This document shows, piece by piece, positions 43,588-53,086 of a DNA stretch of 64,000 nucleotides. A program made the translations under genes and the position numbers. Source of the DNA: Clostridia bacterium (GTDB lineage: Bacteria > Bacillota > Clostridia > Christensenellales > Aristaeellaceae); NCBI GenBank assembly GCA_017484085.1, contig JAFUTW010000024.1, positions 1 to 64,000 of the forward strand. Reading direction: 5' to 3'. The notes beneath the pieces were generated by a model that had not been told where the DNA came from, ran no database searches, and saw only the letters and a program-made list of their open reading frames with translations. Each line of letters starts with the position of its first letter. Positions within the stretch are counted from its first letter, which is position 1.

Positions 43588-45072
43588 TCATCCAGCCTCT
43601 GGGGTCGCTCTACGAAATAAAGCAGAGGCCGTGCACTCTGTTCCGCGGTATAAAAGACAAAGCATGGTCATATCGTCGAACTGTTTCGCGCTGTTTACGA
43701 AGGCGTTCACATCCGATCGCACGGAGCGCAGGATTTCTTCGGGGGACTCCTTTTCCGCCTGATTCAGCACGGCCTTCAGGCGCTCTGTGCCGTACATCTT
43801 TCCGGCGGCGTCATTGGCCTCCGGTACGCCGTCGGTGTAGACGAAGACGGCGTCTCCCTGGGAAAGCTCCAGGGTATATTCGGTGTACTGCGCCTTCTTT
43901 GTCACACCGACCATCACGCCGTGCTTGTCCCGCAGCACCCGGAAAGTGCCGCCCCCGGCGCGGATGAACGGGTTTTCGTGGCCCGCATTGGCGCAGGTCA
44001 GTTTCCCTGTGCTGATCTCAAGGATGCCGATCCAGACGGTGACGAACATCTTTGAGGGGTTGTTTTCACACAGCAGCCTGTTCACGGATTCAAGCAGGCC
44101 CTTCGGCGAGCAGCCCCGCATGGCTTCGGATTTGATCATGCTCCTGGAGGACATCATGAACAGCGCAGCCGGAACGCCCTTGTCGGACACATCCGCGATC
44201 ACCAGGCAAAGATGGTCGTCGTCGACCAGAAAGAAATCGTAATAGTCGCCGCCGATCTCCCGTGCAGGCTCCATCGTTGCGAAGATGTCGAACTCGCTTC
44301 GATCCTTGTAGGCGCATGCGGGATCGGGGAGGATGCTCTGCTGGATATCGTGGGCCATGGACAGCTCTGCATCGACCCTGGAAATGCGCCTTTGTTCCAG
44401 GATCATCTGATGGCCCCGCGCGGCGCTCTGTACGGAGGCATAGGCCACGATGACATACAGCAGCAGCTTGGGGAGATAACTCAGCAGGGGGGTGTTTCGG
44501 ATGAGCATGGATCTTTGCAGGCCCATGAACTCCAGCGCCTCGACGAGGCGATGCCCGATGAACAGCGTAAAGTTTTGCGGCAGATCGATGATATTGACAT
44601 CGAGTATCCCGTGTACCGCGCCCCAGATTGCCGAGAGCGCAAAGATGACCGCTGTGAATACGGCGACCCGCAGCGTGGTGATCTTTGAGAAGTATCGTAT
44701 ACTGATCACGATGGGGATGACCATCAGCAGCGCGGTCTTGTAGGTCAGCTGGGCGTCGATGATGGCCAGGGAAAGGGTCAGGCTCCCCAGCAGCACGTTC
44801 TTCATCCAGGGCTTTCCCGGGCCGAAGAGCGTGTAGATCGTGAGCGGGATCAGCTGGAAGAGGATCCCATCTATGATCGCCGCTGTCAGCGCCTTTCCTT
44901 TGAAGAGCCCCAGAAGGTTGAACAGCAGCACTACGAGATAGACAGCCTCCGTGACAACGATCGTCAGGGCCACAGCCCGGTTTCCCTGCTGTTCATTGAA
45001 GATAAAAATGTCGTCTGTATCCCGGGGCTGCAGCCTCTCCCAGGCCTTTTTGAACCATGCAGTCTTTTTCAT
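43588..45072 (-). CDS. SpoIIE/RsbU-type PP2C phosphatase with membrane sensor region
   Basis: A 494-residue protein. Residues about 35-225 contain six to seven hydrophobic segments, followed by a short coiled coil. Residues about 240-470 are a PP2C/SpoIIE phosphatase domain with MEPAREIGGDYYDFF, VIADVSDKGVPAALFM and FVYTDGVPEAND, which supply the metal-binding Asp residues. Such proteins dephosphorylate anti-sigma-factor antagonists. No partner anti-sigma genes are adjacent, so its pathway is unknown. The last residues run into the remnant gene. Confidence 0.87.
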   Translation of the reverse strand: MKKTAWFKKAWERLQPRDTDDIFIFNEQQGNRAVALTIVVTEAVYLVVLLFNLLGLFKGKALTAAIIDGILFQLIPLTIYTLFGPGKPWMKNVLLGSLTLSLAIIDAQLTYKTALLMVIPIVISIRYFSKITTLRVAVFTAVIFALSAIWGAVHGILDVNIIDLPQNFTLFIGHRLVEALEFMGLQRSMLIRNTPLLSYLPKLLLYVIVAYASVQSAARGHQMILEQRRISRVDAELSMAHDIQQSILPDPACAYKDRSEFDIFATMEPAREIGGDYYDFFLVDDDHLCLVIADVSDKGVPAALFMMSSRSMIKSEAMRGCSPKGLLESVNRLLCENNPSKMFVTVWIGILEISTGKLTCANAGHENPFIRAGGGTFRVLRDKHGVMVGVTKKAQYTEYTLELSQGDAVFVYTDGVPEANDAAGKMYGTERLKAVLNQAEKESPEEILRSVRSDVNAFVNSAKQFDDMTMLCLLYRGTECTASALFRRATPEAG

Positions 45073-45183
45073 CGATCAAACCCCTCAATAGGCCATACAG
45101 AACATCAGCATGACGCTCTGTTTCCCCGGACTCAACCGGCAGGCTCTTTGCTCCGGCCTGAAATCCTTTCAGACAGACAGTAT

Positions 45184-45211
45184 TTTATATCACATCATCT
45201 TCAAAAAGCAA
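45184..45211 (-). promoter_or_regulatory. Possible promoter of the phosphatase gene
   Basis: On the minus strand TTGCTT, a 16-base spacer and TATAAA, about 110 bases before the start. The 45073-45314 stretch holds no gene. Confidence 0.35.
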
Positions 45212-45314
45212 TGCCGCACAGTATAAATCCGGGCCGCACAGGCGCAGCGATACGCAATGCAAAAGGATAACGGTTATAACGGCATGAATTGGATGAAGAC
45301 ACGGAAAAAACCGC

Positions 45315-45343
45315 TTGACAGGACTGCTCGTCGGCGCTATAAT
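45315..45343 (+). promoter_or_regulatory. Promoter of the tRNA-Asn gene
   Basis: Consensus TTGACA, a 17-base spacer and consensus TATAAT, 25 bases before the tRNA. Confidence 0.9.
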
Positions 45344-45368
45344 ACCTATCGTTCGCAAGAGAACGTAT

Positions 45369-45443
<75 letters not shown>

Positions 45444-45444
45444 C

Positions 45445-45487
45445 AAAAGGGTGAGTGCTGTGAAAGCCACTCGCCCTTTTCTTTTCC
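45445..45487 (+). terminator. Terminator of tRNA-Asn
   Basis: AAAGGGTGAGTG pairs with CACTCGCCCTTT, followed by TCTTTT. Confidence 0.85.
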
Positions 45488-45548
45488 GGTGAAATGAACG
45501 TTATAAAGAAACGGCCTGTGCGGGCTGTGATCGGGAGATGAACGGGAA

Positions 45549-45827
45549 ATGCTGATCGGGATTGCGGCCGCCCTTGTCGCCGCGCTGAACCTCATCTGCT
45601 TTGCGCTGATGGGGTATGACAAGGACTGTGCCAAAAAAGGAAAGCGCCGTGTGCCGGAGAAGCGGCTGTTCCTCTCGGCAGCCTGCTTCGGCGCGGTCGG
45701 CGGCGTGCTGGGGATGCAGGTGTTCCGCCACAAGACGAAGCACTGGACCTTCAGCATCTTCTTTCCGCTGCTGGCCGCAGTGCAGATCGCGCTGCTGGCG
45801 GCAGGGATATACACGCTGTGCCGATGA
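45549..45827 (+). CDS. DUF1294 small membrane protein
   Basis: A 92-residue protein with three hydrophobic segments. FALMGYDKDCAKKGKRRVPEK and RHKTKHWTF are the conserved DUF1294 loops. Function unknown; the family is widespread. Confidence 0.8.
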   Translation: MLIGIAAALVAALNLICFALMGYDKDCAKKGKRRVPEKRLFLSAACFGAVGGVLGMQVFRHKTKHWTFSIFFPLLAAVQIALLAAGIYTLCR

Positions 45828-45867
45828 CGTGCGGACGGCAGGACAGAGTGACCTGGGAGGGTAAAAA

Positions 45868-47262
45868 ATGAAGCAGTATGACGTGCTGATCATCGGCGCG
45901 GGGCCGGGCGGCATTTTCGCGGCCTATGAGCTGACGCGCCTTGCGCCGCGGCTGAAGATCGCGGCTTTTGAGGCCGGCAACCCGCTGGAGCAGCGGAAGT
46001 GCCCGATCGACGGCAAGAAAGTGAAAACCTGCGTGCACTGCCAGACGTGCGGGATCATGAACGGCTTTGGCGGGGCAGGCGCCTTTTCCGACGGCAAGTA
46101 CAACATCACCAACGCCTTCGGCGGCACGCTGCACGACTACATCGGCAAGGACAAGGCGCTGGAGCTGATGCGCTATGTGGACAGCATCAACGTGAGCTTC
46201 GGCGGCGGAAAGACGAAGCTGTATACGACAGAGAACACGGACCTGGCGAGGCGCTGCCTGCAGCATAACCTGCACCTGCTGGGGGCGTCCGTGCGGCATC
46301 TGGGCACCGATATCAATTATGAAGTGCTCTCGGGCCTCTATAAAGAGCTGAAGGATAAGGTGGAGTTCTTCTTCCGGACGCCGGTCAGCGAAGTCCGCAG
46401 GGAAGGCGAAGGCTACGCCGTCACCGCGAAAGAGGAAGAATACTACGGCCGGTACTGCATCGCCTCGGTCGGGCGCAGCGGCAGCAGCTGGATGGAAAAG
46501 GTCTGCGAAGGGCTGGGGATCCCGACCAAATCCAACCGGGTGGACATCGGCGTGCGCGTGGAACTGCCGGCGGCCATTTTTGCCCATATCACGGACGAGG
46601 TGTATGAGAGCAAGATCGTCTACAAGACGGAGAAGTATCAGGACTTCGTGCGCACGTTCTGCATGAACCCGAAGGGCGTCGTGGTCACGGAAAACACGAA
46701 CGGCATCGTGACGGTGAACGGCCACAGCTATGAGGATCCGGCGCTGCATACGGAGAACACCAACTTTGCGCTGCTGGTCTCCAAGCACTTCACGGAACCT
46801 TTCAAAGACAGCAACGGGTACGGCGAGAGCATCGCCCGGCTGTCCAACATGCTGGGCGGCGGGGTCATCGTTCAGCGCTTCGGCGATCTCATCCGCGGAC
46901 AGCGCAGCACGCCCTCCCGCATGGCGAAGTCGTTCATGACGCCTACCCTTTCCGCAACACCGGGCGATCTCAGCCTCGTCATCCCCAAACGCATCCTGGA
47001 CGGCATCATCGAGATGATCTATGCGCTGGACAAGATCGCACCCGGAACGGCGAACGACGATACGCTGCTCTACGGTGTGGAGGTCAAGTTCTACAACATG
47101 GAAGTCTGCCTGGACGAGAACCTGGAGACACCGTGCCGGGGCTTCTTTGCGATCGGGGACGGCAGCGGGGTCACACATTCTCTGTCGCATGCCTCGGCCA
47201 GCGGCGTTTATGTGGCAAGACACCTGGCCGGGATGCTGGACGTAAAAGCGGATACAAACTGA
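45868..47262 (+). CDS. FAD-dependent dehydrogenase (NAD(P)/FAD oxidoreductase)
   Basis: A 464-residue flavoprotein. VLIIGAGPGGIFAAYEL is the N-terminal dinucleotide motif, and GFFAIGDGSGVTHSLSHASASG is the C-terminal FAD-contact region. CVHCQTCGIMNGFGGAGAFSDGKYN near residue 52 is a cysteine-rich loop characteristic of this subfamily, whose substrate is not established. It starts 40 bases after the DUF1294 gene. Confidence 0.82.
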   Translation: MKQYDVLIIGAGPGGIFAAYELTRLAPRLKIAAFEAGNPLEQRKCPIDGKKVKTCVHCQTCGIMNGFGGAGAFSDGKYNITNAFGGTLHDYIGKDKALELMRYVDSINVSFGGGKTKLYTTENTDLARRCLQHNLHLLGASVRHLGTDINYEVLSGLYKELKDKVEFFFRTPVSEVRREGEGYAVTAKEEEYYGRYCIASVGRSGSSWMEKVCEGLGIPTKSNRVDIGVRVELPAAIFAHITDEVYESKIVYKTEKYQDFVRTFCMNPKGVVVTENTNGIVTVNGHSYEDPALHTENTNFALLVSKHFTEPFKDSNGYGESIARLSNMLGGGVIVQRFGDLIRGQRSTPSRMAKSFMTPTLSATPGDLSLVIPKRILDGIIEMIYALDKIAPGTANDDTLLYGVEVKFYNMEVCLDENLETPCRGFFAIGDGSGVTHSLSHASASGVYVARHLAGMLDVKADTN

Positions 47263-47267
47263 ATCCT

Positions 47268-47290
47268 GCGCTGCCTCGGCAGCGCTTTTT
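47268..47290 (+). terminator. Terminator after the FAD-dependent dehydrogenase
   Basis: GCGCTGCC and GGCAGCGC with a very short loop, followed by TTTTT. Confidence 0.8.
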
Positions 47291-47292
47291 CA

Positions 47293-47321
47293 TTGACGCG
47301 GCAGGCGGTTCATGATACCAT
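47293..47321 (+). promoter_or_regulatory. Promoter of the fructokinase/amylosucrase operon
   Basis: TTGACG, a 17-base spacer and TACCAT, about 60 bases before the start. The -10 is weak. Confidence 0.5.
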
Positions 47322-47379
47322 AAACAACAGCAACTATCGTTTGCGGAAAGAGATATTCTTTCCGGGGAAGAAGGGGAAA

Positions 47380-48312
47380 ATGAAGATTACGGCAATCGGA
47401 GAAATCCTGGTGGATATGACCCAGACCCAGGTGGACGGCAGAGGCATCCGGCACTTTGCCGCCAACCCGGGCGGCGCGCCGGCCAACGTGGCTGTGGCGG
47501 CGGCGAAGCTGGGGGCGGAATCCGCTTTTATCGGCTGTGTCGGCGATGACGTCTTCGGCCAGACGCTGAAGGAGACGCTGCTTTCAAACGGCGTCGACGT
47601 GTCCGGCCTTCAGGTGACTGAGAAGGCCAGCACGACGCTCGCGGTGGTGACGGTGGATGAGAAGGGAGAGCGCAGCTTTTCCTTCTGCCGCAGGCCGGGC
47701 GCGGATACGCGTCTGGATGCCGGGAAAGCGGCAGAAGCGGCCGCCGGAACGGGCATCCTGCATTTCGGCAGCGTCAGCCTGACCGATCCGGACAGCCGAC
47801 AGGCGACGGTCTGCGCTGTGCGTGCCGCCAAAGAGGCCGGCGCGATCATCACCTATGATCCCAATTACCGCGCTTCGCTCTGGCCGGACAGGGAGACGGC
47901 CGTGCGGGAGATGCGCGCGCCGCTGCCGCTGTGCGACATCGTGAAGATCAGCGACGAGGAGACGGAACTGCTGTGCGGTGTCAGCGATCCCCGGGACGCG
48001 GCCCGCGTGCTCTGTGAGGGCGGCGCAAAGCTGGTGCTGGTGACGCTGGGAGCTGAGGGCGCCTTCTGGCGCTGCGGTGAGGAATCCGGCGTCGTGCCGG
48101 GCTGCCGCGTGAAGGTGGCGGACACCAACGGCGCGGGTGATACGTTCTTCGGCGCGCTGCTCAGCCGCATCGCGCTGCGCGGCGGTCTCCAGGACCTGGA
48201 CGCGCAGGAGATCACCGGCATCGTCGCCTACGCCAACCGGGCGGCGGCGCTGACGACCAGCAGGCCCGGCGCGATCCCGGCGATGCCGACACGCGAAGAA
48301 CTGGAAGGGTGA
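47380..48312 (+). CDS. PfkB-family fructokinase
   Basis: A 310-residue sugar kinase. The N terminus ITAIGEILVDMTQ and GGAPANVAVAAAKLG are typical of fructokinases. NGAGDTFFGALLSRI carries the catalytic Asp. The ATG at 47380 follows AAGGGGAA; the open frame extends upstream into the promoter and is rejected. It overlaps or abuts the amylosucrase gene, so it would phosphorylate the fructose released there. Confidence 0.85.
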   Translation: MKITAIGEILVDMTQTQVDGRGIRHFAANPGGAPANVAVAAAKLGAESAFIGCVGDDVFGQTLKETLLSNGVDVSGLQVTEKASTTLAVVTVDEKGERSFSFCRRPGADTRLDAGKAAEAAAGTGILHFGSVSLTDPDSRQATVCAVRAAKEAGAIITYDPNYRASLWPDRETAVREMRAPLPLCDIVKISDEETELLCGVSDPRDAARVLCEGGAKLVLVTLGAEGAFWRCGEESGVVPGCRVKVADTNGAGDTFFGALLSRIALRGGLQDLDAQEITGIVAYANRAAALTTSRPGAIPAMPTREELEG

Positions 48313-48317
48313 GAGGC

Positions 48318-50168
48318 ATGGAGAAGAACTGGGAAGCGGAGTTTTCACGCCGCTTTGCGCGGCACGAGGATGAACTGAAGTGGCTCTACGGCGAGCTGTA
48401 CCACGGCGACGCGCAGGCCTACGATTACTTTGTCTCCATGCTCTACCGGGCCTACTGCGAGCGGCCGGAGGCGCTGCGCGAGCTGGACAGGGCGCGCGAA
48501 GCGGATCCGGGCTGGTACAAGGGGCACGAGATGGTCGGCATGCTGATGTATGTGAACGCATTTGCCGGCACGCTCCGGGGCGTAGAGGAAAAGCTGGACT
48601 ATATCGAATCCTGCGGTGTCAACTACCTGCATTTGATGCCCCTGCTGGAGAGCCCGGAGGGGCGCAGCGACGGCGGCTATGCGGTCAGCGACTTTCGGAA
48701 GGTGCAGCCGGAGCTGGGCACGATGGAGGATCTCTCCCGCCTGGCCGGCAAATGCCACAAACGCGGCATCGCCGTGTGTCTGGACTTTGTGATGAACCAC
48801 ACGAGCGAGGACCACGAGTGGGCCAGGCGCGCGGCGGCAGGGGAGAAGGCGTATCAGGACCGCTACTTCTTCTTTGACAACTGGGTGACGCCGAACGAGT
48901 ATGAACGGACCGTTCCGCAGGTCTTCCCGACCACGGCGCCCGGCAATTTCAGCTGGAACGAGCAGGCGGGCAAGGTGGTCATGACGACCTTCTATCCGTA
49001 CCAGTGGGACCTCAATTACGCCAACCCCGTCGTCATGAACGACATGACGGACAACATGCTCTATCTGTGCAACCGGGGCGTGGATGTCATCCGGCTGGAC
49101 GCGGTGCCCTATATCTGGAAAGAACTGGGGACGAACTGCCGCAATCTGCCGCAGGTCCATTCACTCGTCCGCATCATGCGGATGGTGTGCGAGATCGTCT
49201 GCCCGGGAACGCTGCTTTTGGGCGAAGTGGTGATGGAACCCAGCCGGGTGGTGCCTTATTTCGGCTCAGTGGAGAAACCGGAGTGCCATTTGCTCTATAA
49301 TGTGACGACAATGGCGAGCACGTGGCACACAGTGGCGACGCGGGACGTGCGCCTGCTGGCGCACCAGCTGGAGCAGGTGTTCGCGCTGCCCCGCGATTAT
49401 ACGTTCCTCAACTATCTGCGCTGCCACGACGACATCGGGTGGGGCCTCGACTATCCCTTCCTCACCCGGTTCGGCCAGATGGAAGTGCCGCACAAGAAAT
49501 ACCTGAACGACTTTTTCACCGGCAAATGGCCGGGCAGCTTCTCCGTCGGCGAGCTGTACAACGACGATCCCCGGCTGGGAGACGCCCGGCTGTGCGGCAC
49601 GACGGCCTCCCTCTGCGGCATCGAAAAGGCCCGGACGCAGGGTGACATGGCTGCGATGGAGACGGCGCTGCGCCGGGATGTCCTGCTGCACGCCTACATG
49701 CTCACCCTGAGCGGCATCCCCGTCCTCTACAGCGGAGACGAGGTCGCGCAGGAAAACGACCACGCCTATCACGACGATCCGCTGAAGGCGCCGGACAGCC
49801 GGTATCTGCACCGCGGAAAGATGGACTGGGCGAAAGCGGAGCGGGCCAAGGATCCCGGGACAGTGGAGGGACACGTCTTTGCCGCCATCCGGGAGCTTGA
49901 GCGGATCCGCGCGCAGCAGGCCGTCTTTGACGGGACGGCGGACGTATGGCTGCTGCAGACGGGCAGCGAGCACGTGCTGGGGATCGGCCGCTACAGGGAA
50001 GGCGAAAAGCTGCTGGCGCTCTTCAATTTCGGGGATGCGGAAGAGACGGTGTGGCTGAACGACCCGACGCCGACCGTAAACCTCATGACCGGAGAGGCGC
50101 AGAGCGCGCTCAAGGTGACGCTCCCGGCCGCCGGGTTCTGCTGGCTGGGACAGAAGTTTGATGCCTGA
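48318..50168 (+). CDS. Amylosucrase-type GH13 enzyme
   Basis: A 616-residue intracellular GH13 enzyme that matches amylosucrase along its length. GHEMVGMLMYVNAFAGTL and YLHLMPLLESPEGRSDGGYAV are subfamily-typical. The nucleophile is Asp261 in IRLDAV, the acid/base Glu303 in LLGEV, and the third acidic residue Asp371 in RCHDDIGW. Amylosucrase uses sucrose to extend an alpha-1,4-glucan and releases fructose, which the adjacent fructokinase can use. Sucrose hydrolase is a close alternative. A GTG nine bases upstream would add three residues. Confidence 0.82.
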   Translation: MEKNWEAEFSRRFARHEDELKWLYGELYHGDAQAYDYFVSMLYRAYCERPEALRELDRAREADPGWYKGHEMVGMLMYVNAFAGTLRGVEEKLDYIESCGVNYLHLMPLLESPEGRSDGGYAVSDFRKVQPELGTMEDLSRLAGKCHKRGIAVCLDFVMNHTSEDHEWARRAAAGEKAYQDRYFFFDNWVTPNEYERTVPQVFPTTAPGNFSWNEQAGKVVMTTFYPYQWDLNYANPVVMNDMTDNMLYLCNRGVDVIRLDAVPYIWKELGTNCRNLPQVHSLVRIMRMVCEIVCPGTLLLGEVVMEPSRVVPYFGSVEKPECHLLYNVTTMASTWHTVATRDVRLLAHQLEQVFALPRDYTFLNYLRCHDDIGWGLDYPFLTRFGQMEVPHKKYLNDFFTGKWPGSFSVGELYNDDPRLGDARLCGTTASLCGIEKARTQGDMAAMETALRRDVLLHAYMLTLSGIPVLYSGDEVAQENDHAYHDDPLKAPDSRYLHRGKMDWAKAERAKDPGTVEGHVFAAIRELERIRAQQAVFDGTADVWLLQTGSEHVLGIGRYREGEKLLALFNFGDAEETVWLNDPTPTVNLMTGEAQSALKVTLPAAGFCWLGQKFDA

Positions 50169-50187
50169 CAGGGGGAGAAAGGCTGAT

Positions 50188-51018
50188 ATGAAGCAAAAAC
50201 TGATTTTTCTGGATATCGACGGGACCCTGACCCCGGCCGGCAGCAACGTGCCGCCGGAGAGCGCCATGGAGGCGGTGCGCCTGGCGCAGGCGCAGGGCCA
50301 CAAGGTGTTTCTGTGCACCGGGCGCAATTATGCGATGCTGAAGCCGGTGCTGGATCTCGGGTTTGACGGCGCCGTGGCGAGCGCGGGCGGTTACGTCTTC
50401 GCCGGGGACGAGGTGCTCTTCGACTGTCCGATGCAACCGGAGCAGCGCGATACGGCGATGCGCCTTATGAAGGAGAGCGGCGTCTTCCGCACGGTCGAGG
50501 CGAGGGACGCCACTTACGGGGATGAGGATCTGGGGGATTTCCTCGCCGGCGCAGGGGAAGGCAACAGCGAGCTGATGCGCTGGCGCAAGGCGCTGGCAGA
50601 GCGGCTGAACATCCTGCCCATGGCCGCGTATGCGGGAGATCCGGTGTATAAGATCGTTTACATGTGCAGCCGGTTGGAACAGCTGGACAGCGTGCGCAGC
50701 GCACTGGAAAAGGACTTCAACTTCCTCGTGCAGGACGTGGCGGCCCATAACTGCCTGAACGGCGAGATGATCAACCGCAGGTTCGATAAGGGCCGCGGCG
50801 TGCGCGTCATGGCGGAGCACTTCGGCGCGGAGATCGCCGATACCATCGGCTTCGGGGACAGCATGAACGACCTGGAGATGATCGAGACCGTCGGCATCAG
50901 CGTGTGCATGGAAAACGGGAGCCCGGCGCTCAAGGCGAAGAGCAGCAGGATCTGCCCCGCCGTGGAGCAGGACGGCCTGGCCAAGGCCTTCCGCGAACTC
51001 GGTCTTACAGGCGAATGA
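50188..51018 (+). CDS. HAD-IIB (Cof-type) phosphatase
   Basis: A 276-residue HAD phosphatase. FLDIDGTLTP gives Asp9 and Asp11, and GFGDSMNDLEMI gives the metal-binding motif; the cap is of type IIB. Substrates are usually sugar phosphates. It directly follows amylosucrase and precedes the PTS genes, so a sugar phosphate formed by the PTS (for example sucrose-6-phosphate) is an attractive but unproven substrate. Confidence 0.85.
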   Translation: MKQKLIFLDIDGTLTPAGSNVPPESAMEAVRLAQAQGHKVFLCTGRNYAMLKPVLDLGFDGAVASAGGYVFAGDEVLFDCPMQPEQRDTAMRLMKESGVFRTVEARDATYGDEDLGDFLAGAGEGNSELMRWRKALAERLNILPMAAYAGDPVYKIVYMCSRLEQLDSVRSALEKDFNFLVQDVAAHNCLNGEMINRRFDKGRGVRVMAEHFGAEIADTIGFGDSMNDLEMIETVGISVCMENGSPALKAKSSRICPAVEQDGLAKAFRELGLTGE

Positions 51019-51052
51019 CCGCATAATTAAATATTTGTTTGTTATTTAACTG

Positions 51053-51062
51053 AACATATGTT
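51053..51062. promoter_or_regulatory. AACATATGTT palindrome at the PTS promoter
   Basis: A perfect 10-base palindrome overlapping the -35 in an otherwise AT-rich upstream region. It may be an operator for a LacI- or GntR-type regulator. Confidence 0.35.
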
Positions 51063-51090
51063 TACAGAACCGCGCCCAAAAGTATACAAT
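51061..51090 (+). promoter_or_regulatory. Promoter of the PTS operon
   Basis: TTTACA (51061-51066) with TATACA at 16 or TACAAT at 18 bases spacing. The ribosome binding site AAGGAGG lies 55 bases on. Confidence 0.55.
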
Positions 51091-51144
51091 AACTGCAGCA
51101 TTGCGGCCGTTGCCGCAAAAGCACGAGTTTAAGGAGGAAATGGT

Positions 51145-53034
51145 ATGGCACTGGACTATCGCAAATGCGCTGAGCAGATCGCGGCCAATATCGGCGGCGG
51201 TTCAAACGTCATCAGCGCGGCCCATTGCGCAACCCGTCTGCGCCTCGTCATCGCGGACAACGGCAAGGTAAACAAGGAAGCGCTTGAGAATGTGGACGGC
51301 GTCAAGGGCATGTTCGAATCCAACGGGCAGCTTCAGCTCATCATCGGCACAGGCACCGTCAACAAGGTTTACGACGAGTTCCTGGCCGTGACCGGCGCCA
51401 GCGCCGCCAGCAAGGCGGATGTCAAGGCTGCCGCTGCGAGCCGCATGCCGCTGTGGAAGAAGATCCTGAAGACGCCGGGCGACGTCTTCGTGCCGATCTT
51501 GCCCGCCATCGTGGCCTCCGGCCTCATGATGGGTATCGTGGAAGCCATCCCGAAATTCGCTCCTGCCTTCGGCCAGAGCGACTGGTTCGCCTTCCTGGAT
51601 CTCGTCGCCAATACCGCTTTTGCGCTGCTGCCGGTGCTGGTCGCCATTTCCGCCGCGCGCGTCTTTGGCGGCAATATCTTTCTGGGCGCCGTTGTCGGCC
51701 TCATGATGGTGCACCCCGCGCTGATCAACGCGTGGACCGTCGGCAGTTACGCTGCAGGAGAGATACCCACGTGGCACCTGTTCTTCTTCAGTGTGCAGCA
51801 GGTTGGCTATCAGGGCCACGTCATACCGGTCATACTGGCAGTCCTGCTCATGAGTACGGTGGAGAAGTGGCTGCATAAAAAGGTGCCGGAGATGATCGAC
51901 CTCTTCGTCACGCCGCTGTGCACTGTGCTCGTCACCTCTTTCATCACCTTCACCATCATCGGACCTATCTTCTCCGTCTTTGAGAACTGGGTGTTGGCCG
52001 GCGCAAAGTGGCTGATCACCGTGGGCTTCGGCCTCGGCGCGGCGGCGATGGGCGCCATCTATCCGCTCACGGTCGTCATGGGCCTGCACCACATGTACAA
52101 CGTCATCGAAGCTGGCATGATCTCCTCGACGGGCGTCAACACCTGGATGCCCATCGCGAGCGCAGCCAACTTCGCCCAGTTCGGCGCCTGCCTTGCTGTC
52201 GCGCTGAAGGTGAAGAACGCGAAGACCAAGTCGGTCGCGCTGCCGTCCTCCCTGTCCGCCTCTCTGGGCATCACGGAGCCGGCTATCTTCGGTATCAACT
52301 TCCGCTTCATGAAGCCCTTCGTCTGCGGCATGATCGGCGGCGCCGTGGCGTCCCTGTTCGCCTCCTGGATAAAAGGCACCGCGATCAATGAGGCCGGCGA
52401 GGTCGTCAAGGTCGCCTTCGGCGCTACGACCTACGGCGTCACCGGCATCCCGGGCATCCCGGCCGTCAACAACGTGCCCATGTATCTCGTGGAGCTGATC
52501 ATCGCTGCCGGCATCGCCTTCGGCCTGACCTGGGTCGTATGGAAAGAGGATGAGCCCAAGAAGGCTGCGGAGCCCAAGGCTGAGGCGGCTCCTGCCGTTC
52601 CCACCGTATCCGTCATCCGCTGCGCGAACGGCGTCGTGCTGCAGCCTGTCGAAGGAACGGTCATCGCCCGCGAGGATATCCCGGACGACACCTTTGCCTC
52701 CGGCGTCCTGGGCGACGGCGTAGGCATCCAGCCGACCGGAGAGGTCGTCGTGGCGCCGTTTGACGGCACGATTTCCTCCGTGGCGGAGAGCCAGCATGCC
52801 GTGGGCATCGAAGCGAACGGCATGGAAATGCTGATCCACGTCGGCGTGGATACCGTGCAGATGAACGGCGACGGCTTCACCTGCCTGGTCAAGGAAGGCG
52901 ACGCCGTGAAGGCGGGCCAGCCCCTCATCCGCTTCAGCCGCGAGAAGATCAAGGCCGCCGGCTACAGCGACACCGTGGCGGTGCTGCTCACGAACTCCGA
53001 CGATCTGGAAGGCGTCGAGTGCGGCGCGAAGTAA
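51145..53034 (+). CDS. PTS enzyme IIBCA, glucose/sucrose superfamily
   Basis: A 629-residue three-domain PTS permease. IIB is at residues 1-80 with the phospho-cysteine Cys28 in HCATRLR. IIC is at about 100-460 with about ten spans (ITEPAIFGINFRFMKPF is typical). IIA is at about 480-625 with His565 in LIHVGVDTV. The order B-C-A fits the sucrose/trehalose/beta-glucoside group. Nearby fructokinase and amylosucrase favour sucrose. It takes phosphate from HPr encoded downstream. Confidence 0.87.
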   Translation: MALDYRKCAEQIAANIGGGSNVISAAHCATRLRLVIADNGKVNKEALENVDGVKGMFESNGQLQLIIGTGTVNKVYDEFLAVTGASAASKADVKAAAASRMPLWKKILKTPGDVFVPILPAIVASGLMMGIVEAIPKFAPAFGQSDWFAFLDLVANTAFALLPVLVAISAARVFGGNIFLGAVVGLMMVHPALINAWTVGSYAAGEIPTWHLFFFSVQQVGYQGHVIPVILAVLLMSTVEKWLHKKVPEMIDLFVTPLCTVLVTSFITFTIIGPIFSVFENWVLAGAKWLITVGFGLGAAAMGAIYPLTVVMGLHHMYNVIEAGMISSTGVNTWMPIASAANFAQFGACLAVALKVKNAKTKSVALPSSLSASLGITEPAIFGINFRFMKPFVCGMIGGAVASLFASWIKGTAINEAGEVVKVAFGATTYGVTGIPGIPAVNNVPMYLVELIIAAGIAFGLTWVVWKEDEPKKAAEPKAEAAPAVPTVSVIRCANGVVLQPVEGTVIAREDIPDDTFASGVLGDGVGIQPTGEVVVAPFDGTISSVAESQHAVGIEANGMEMLIHVGVDTVQMNGDGFTCLVKEGDAVKAGQPLIRFSREKIKAAGYSDTVAVLLTNSDDLEGVECGAK

Positions 53035-53086
53035 ACCTTCAGTCAAAGAACCGCGAATCAGCGGATAAGATTAAAGGAGGATCACC

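Noticed and set aside
43588-45072. Phage or island gene
   Set aside because: The phosphatase has the GC-rich composition of the flanking chromosome and normal chromosomal domain architecture, so it is placed outside the island.
51145-53034. Glucose-specific PTS permease
   Set aside because: The B-C-A domain order and neighbours (fructokinase, amylosucrase) fit the sucrose/trehalose/beta-glucoside group better.
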